Shown here piece by piece: positions 5,807 through 8,214 of a stretch of 8,214 bases of DNA (within the stretch, counting starts at the first letter, position 1; the number at the start of each line of letters is the position of its first letter). The stretch covers positions 1 through 8,214 of the forward strand of contig JAGHAW010000278.1 in NCBI GenBank assembly GCA_021161305.1, read 5' to 3'. The translations under genes were made by a program, and so were the position numbers. This stretch comes from Sulfurimonas sp. (GTDB taxonomy: Bacteria > Campylobacterota > Campylobacteria > Campylobacterales > Sulfurimonadaceae). Below the pieces are notes generated by a model. The model was not told where the DNA came from, ran no database searches, and saw only the letters and a program-made list of their open reading frames with translations.

Positions 5807-7231
5807 ATGGGACTAAGTAATAAGCAATTACCAAAATTAGGATTTCTATATCTTGATTATGTATTGAGATTTTTTGACTACTCAAACTTTAAGGGTTGGC
5901 CAAATAAAATAGAGGCAGTAACTTACCACTGGAAAAATGATAAAGATAGATTTATCAAAGAGGTAAAAAGAAAAAAAATCGATGTACTAATCGGGAATAT
6001 TCCTGCTACTGCTTATGAAACATTTAGAGAGATTGCAAGAGAACTTCCTCATGTTAGATTTATCCCATCTATGGATACACAATTTTCTAACAAATCTAAA
6101 GAAAATGTTACTAGATTTGCATGGAAATATAACTTGCCGATTCCAAAAACATATATCTACTACAATCACAAAAATGCAGATAAATTTCTAAAAAGATGTG
6201 AATATCCAAAAATCATTAAAAAATCTTATGGACCATCAAACTATGGTGGGTATTTTGTTCATAAAGTTGATAACTATACAGAGGCTAGAGAACTTTTTGA
6301 TGATAGAAAATACCATCCTCAATATATGCAGGACTTTGTACCGATGGAAGCGGATATCCGTGTAATGCTGATAGGTCATAAGCCTGTTTGTGCATTTTGG
6401 AGACGCGCACCAGAGGGTGAATGGCTGACTAATACTTCTCAAGGCGGAAGTATGGACTATATGGATGTTCCAAAAAATGTTCTTGATTTAGCTGTTAGAG
6501 TTTCTAAAGATGCTAAGGCTGAATATTGGGCATGTGATGTTGCTTATGGCAAGGATGGTGTTCCTCGTATTTTAGAGTGTGCTACTGCTTTTGCAGCTTT
6601 TCCTTATATTAGAGATTGGATTGCTCAGTATATTATGTGGAGTTTGAGTGAGGGTAGATTTAGAAAACCTCATATGCCGATGTTTAACTGGGAAGAGTTG
6701 GGTAAAATGGACGCTACGATTCTAAGAACTCTTAGACATATTCACTTTGGTAAATTTTCTCCTAGTTATGATGGTGCTTATTTTGGTAAAAAGAAGAAAA
6801 ACTATGGTGGCAAAAAAGTACATATTCATAAACTAGATGAAGAGTATAAAGTTTATGATGTTAAGAGAAGATATGCAGAAGAGTGGCCAAGTGAGATTTA
6901 TAACTATCAAGATAAACTTGCTTTAAAACCAACAGCTTCTTTAAAATCTAAATCTCCAAAAGCTAAAGATGTACCACATCCTACAACAGATGAAAGTTCT
7001 GAATCTGTTATGGAAGATGTGAAAATAAGTGTGGATGAGTTAAGTGACTTTTTAATATCAGTAGAGGGTATTGGTAAGAAGAAAGTTAAAAACATCATAA
7101 ATCACTTTGGAAGTGTAGATGAAGTTGTAGGTGTACTGCACCAAAATAGTTCTATTCTTAGTGAGGTTAAAGGTATAACTAAAAAGCTTGTTTCTAATGT
7201 TGAAAAAGCTTGGAAGAAACTTTTAAAATAG
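5807..7231 (+). CDS. RimK-like ATP-grasp protein with C-terminal helix-hairpin-helix domain, function unknown
   Basis: I recognise the domains but not a named gene. Residues 1-85 look like a pre-ATP-grasp domain. Residues about 88-285 form a RimK-like ATP-grasp fold: the lysine-rich strand YPKIIKKS (133-140), a hinge-like YMQDFVPMEADIRVM (173-187), the RR pair at 199-200, TNTSQGG (208-214), Asp244 in ACDVAYG, and Glu257. RimK-type ligases end this site in E-x-N; here it reads ECA (257-259), so the metal-binding Asn is absent. Residues 286-370 are basic, with runs of Lys and His. Residues about 371-408 are a low-complexity linker rich in Ser, Lys and Pro. The C-terminus (409-474) is a double helix-hairpin-helix, VEGIGKKKVKNIINHFGS (419-436) then EVKGITKKLV (453-462), like the UvrC DNA-binding tail. 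ATP-grasp ligases typically join an amino acid to a protein or peptide carboxylate. The HhH part suggests nucleic acid binding. The substrate is unknown and no enzymatic activity should be assumed. No signal peptide or membrane segment is seen. Confidence 0.82.
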   Translation: MGLSNKQLPKLGFLYLDYVLRFFDYSNFKGWPNKIEAVTYHWKNDKDRFIKEVKRKKIDVLIGNIPATAYETFREIARELPHVRFIPSMDTQFSNKSKENVTRFAWKYNLPIPKTYIYYNHKNADKFLKRCEYPKIIKKSYGPSNYGGYFVHKVDNYTEARELFDDRKYHPQYMQDFVPMEADIRVMLIGHKPVCAFWRRAPEGEWLTNTSQGGSMDYMDVPKNVLDLAVRVSKDAKAEYWACDVAYGKDGVPRILECATAFAAFPYIRDWIAQYIMWSLSEGRFRKPHMPMFNWEELGKMDATILRTLRHIHFGKFSPSYDGAYFGKKKKNYGGKKVHIHKLDEEYKVYDVKRRYAEEWPSEIYNYQDKLALKPTASLKSKSPKAKDVPHPTTDESSESVMEDVKISVDELSDFLISVEGIGKKKVKNIINHFGSVDEVVGVLHQNSSILSEVKGITKKLVSNVEKAWKKLLK

Positions 7232-7240
7232 ATTTATTAA

Positions 7241-7325
7241 CTAGACTCTGGATCAAGTCCGGAATGATGGAAGTTTTGTCACTCCGTGCTTGCACCCAAA
7301 GGGGTATAGCAAACACGGAGTCTAG
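7241..7325. repeat. REPIN-like element: two inverted palindromes with 8-bp terminal inverted repeats
   Basis: The 85-bp segment begins CTAGACTC and ends GAGTCTAG, exact inverted repeats. The left unit (7241-7270) has a short stem, TCTGGA (7247-7252) with TCCGGA (7258-7263). The right unit (7280-7325) has a 13-bp stem, 7281-7293 with 7309-7321, closely matching the repeat at 2648-2694. Both units run from CTAGA to TGAC/TGAT in opposite directions, the layout of a REPIN. It fills most of the 108-bp convergent gap between the ATP-grasp gene and the binding-protein gene. No REP-associated transposase is in the window. Confidence 0.75.
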
Positions 7326-7329
7326 TTTT
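7281..7329 (+). terminator. Possible terminator formed by the right REP hairpin
   Basis: The 13-bp stem of the right palindrome is followed by CTAG and a run of four T. It lies about 50 bases after the stop of the ATP-grasp gene and before the convergent binding-protein gene. The long loop, the C/A mismatch and the offset T-run make it a mediocre intrinsic terminator, so this role is tentative. Confidence 0.35.
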
Positions 7330-7339
7330 ACATAAGTTT

Positions 7340-8149
7340 TTACTTATAACTATCAACGCTATCCATAATAACTCTTAGTTTATCATACTCACTATCTTCT
7401 CTCTCTTCAAACCCGACAGCAGATTTTTTTATCTTTTGAATGATTTTTTTATCTTTTAAATTTAGAAGCATATTTTTTATTTTTAGAATTAAGTTTTTGT
7501 CTAGTTTAGAGTTTGCTACTATCATAAACCCTGGCATCGATTGGCTTGTCGCAATAGTTTGAAGATATTTTGAATATTTGTTAGCTATGGATTGTTTAAC
7601 TGCTCCTGCACTGTATTTTCCCATTATTACATATTGGGCTACTCTATCATGCCTTCCTAGAAAATCGTAATATTTGAGTTCTTTTAGAGTGTTTGAATTT
7701 ATAAGCATTGCTTTTGGTACATAGTAAGAGAGTGTGGACTCAGGAGAACCAAAAGCAAATTTTTTATCTTTTAGGTCTGAGTATTTTAAAAATTTAGAAC
7801 CTTTTTTGGAGACTATCACACTTCTGTAAGGGTGCTTTTTGGAGTTTTTTATTCCAGCTACTATTTTTAAAGCTTCTGGATTTATATTTTTTGCATGAAT
7901 ATATGGAGCAGGACCTATAAAACCTATATCAAAAGTTCCATCAGCAAATTTATCGATAGTACTAGCATAATCGTAACCTGTTTGAAACTTAATATTTGTT
8001 CTTGTGACTTTTTCAATTTCTTTTATAAGAGGTGTTAATTTTGTTTCCATGAGTATGGGGTCAATTGTTGAAATAGTACCAAAAACTAAGTTTTGTGAAG
8101 CTGTAAGTTGAGATATAACCAGAATAAGTATAAATAATATTGCTTTCAT
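7340..8149 (-). CDS. Secreted PhnD-type periplasmic substrate-binding protein
   Basis: This 269-residue protein starts with a clear signal peptide: MK, a hydrophobic core to about residue 14, then cleavage near LTA/SQ at 17-18. The mature part fits the PhnD/phosphonate-type solute-binding family. Visible landmarks are LVFGTIS (21-27) as the first strand, FDIGFIGPAPYIHA (73-86), FAFGSPESTLSYYVPKAML (131-149) with a Ser/Thr ligand-type loop, and HDRVAQYVIMGKYSAGAVKQ (167-186). The family binds phosphate, phosphite, phosphonate or unrelated oxyanions, and some members serve as sensory domains, so the ligand cannot be named. No ABC permease or ATPase is adjacent within the window; genes beyond 8214 are unseen. 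The ATG at 8149 lacks a clear ribosome site (ATTATTTCC upstream), which is odd, although the signal peptide fits this start. The tail after 234 is rich in Lys and charged residues. Confidence 0.85.
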   Translation of the reverse strand: MKAILFILILVISQLTASQNLVFGTISTIDPILMETKLTPLIKEIEKVTRTNIKFQTGYDYASTIDKFADGTFDIGFIGPAPYIHAKNINPEALKIVAGIKNSKKHPYRSVIVSKKGSKFLKYSDLKDKKFAFGSPESTLSYYVPKAMLINSNTLKELKYYDFLGRHDRVAQYVIMGKYSAGAVKQSIANKYSKYLQTIATSQSMPGFMIVANSKLDKNLILKIKNMLLNLKDKKIIQKIKKSAVGFEEREDSEYDKLRVIMDSVDSYK

Positions 8150-8170
8150 ATGGAAATAATAAACACTTTA

Positions 8171-8198
8171 ATGTTAAAATAAAGTAAATGTATGTAAA
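8171..8198 (-). promoter_or_regulatory. Possible promoter for the periplasmic binding protein gene
   Basis: On the minus strand, TTTACA (8198-8193) and TAACAT (8176-8171) are separated by 16 bases. Transcription would start near 8164 and give a short leader of about 15 bases without a Shine-Dalgarno site. The region is very AT-rich, so such matches are easily found by chance. Confidence 0.25.
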
Positions 8199-8214
8199 GT
8201 TATAAGTAATAGAG

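Noticed and set aside
5987..7098. Minus-strand open frames of 60-68 codons within the ATP-grasp/HhH gene
   Set aside because: They are antisense shadows of a gene with recognisable domains, and none has a plausible start site or protein-like composition.
8165..8185. Inverted repeat ACTTTA ... TAAAGT near the binding-protein promoter
   Set aside because: The arms are only 6 bp, in very AT-rich DNA with a 9-base spacer. This is expected by chance and there is no second copy.

Overview
The window is AT-rich, gene-dense bacterial DNA from a Gram-negative organism: lpxB is present and the genes are tightly packed. Low GC, the style of the proteins, extended -10 promoters without a clear -35, and an inactive dihydroorotase homologue together point to a Campylobacterota (epsilonproteobacterial) genome, most likely Sulfurimonas-like. 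The genus is inference from sequence character and was not searched. There are eight protein genes, one cut by the left edge, and no rRNA, tRNA, CRISPR array or transposase gene.

Left block (1-2616, minus strand): a tight operon read lpxB, then a DegT-family sugar aminotransferase, then a Gfo/Idh/MocA sugar-nucleotide dehydrogenase that leaves the window. The last two fit a GnnA/GnnB pair, which converts UDP-GlcNAc to the 3-amino sugar used for lipid A with extra amide-linked acyl chains. LpxB joins the two lipid A sugars, so the operon reads as a lipid A backbone module.

Middle block (2617-5727): a short divergent region carries a palindromic repeat and two overlapping perfect TATAAT boxes. 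It is followed by a plus-strand dihydroorotase homologue that has lost most metal-binding and catalytic residues and is probably a structural partner of aspartate transcarbamoylase. This gene overlaps tgt (queuosine tRNA modification, minus strand) tail to tail by 4 bp. A divergent promoter region separates tgt from efp (elongation factor P, plus strand).

Right block (5728-8214): downstream of efp is a 474-residue protein joining a RimK-like ATP-grasp domain to a C-terminal helix-hairpin-helix domain. This is the least explained gene here. It is followed by a REPIN-like pair of inverted palindromes, one of which is a diverged copy of the repeat upstream of lpxB and shows a compensatory base-pair change. 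The last gene (minus strand) encodes a secreted PhnD-type periplasmic binding protein with no transporter genes in view.

The most interesting points are the ATP-grasp/HhH fusion with an altered metal-binding motif, the dead dihydroorotase, the diamino-sugar lipid A operon, and the palindromic repeat family.
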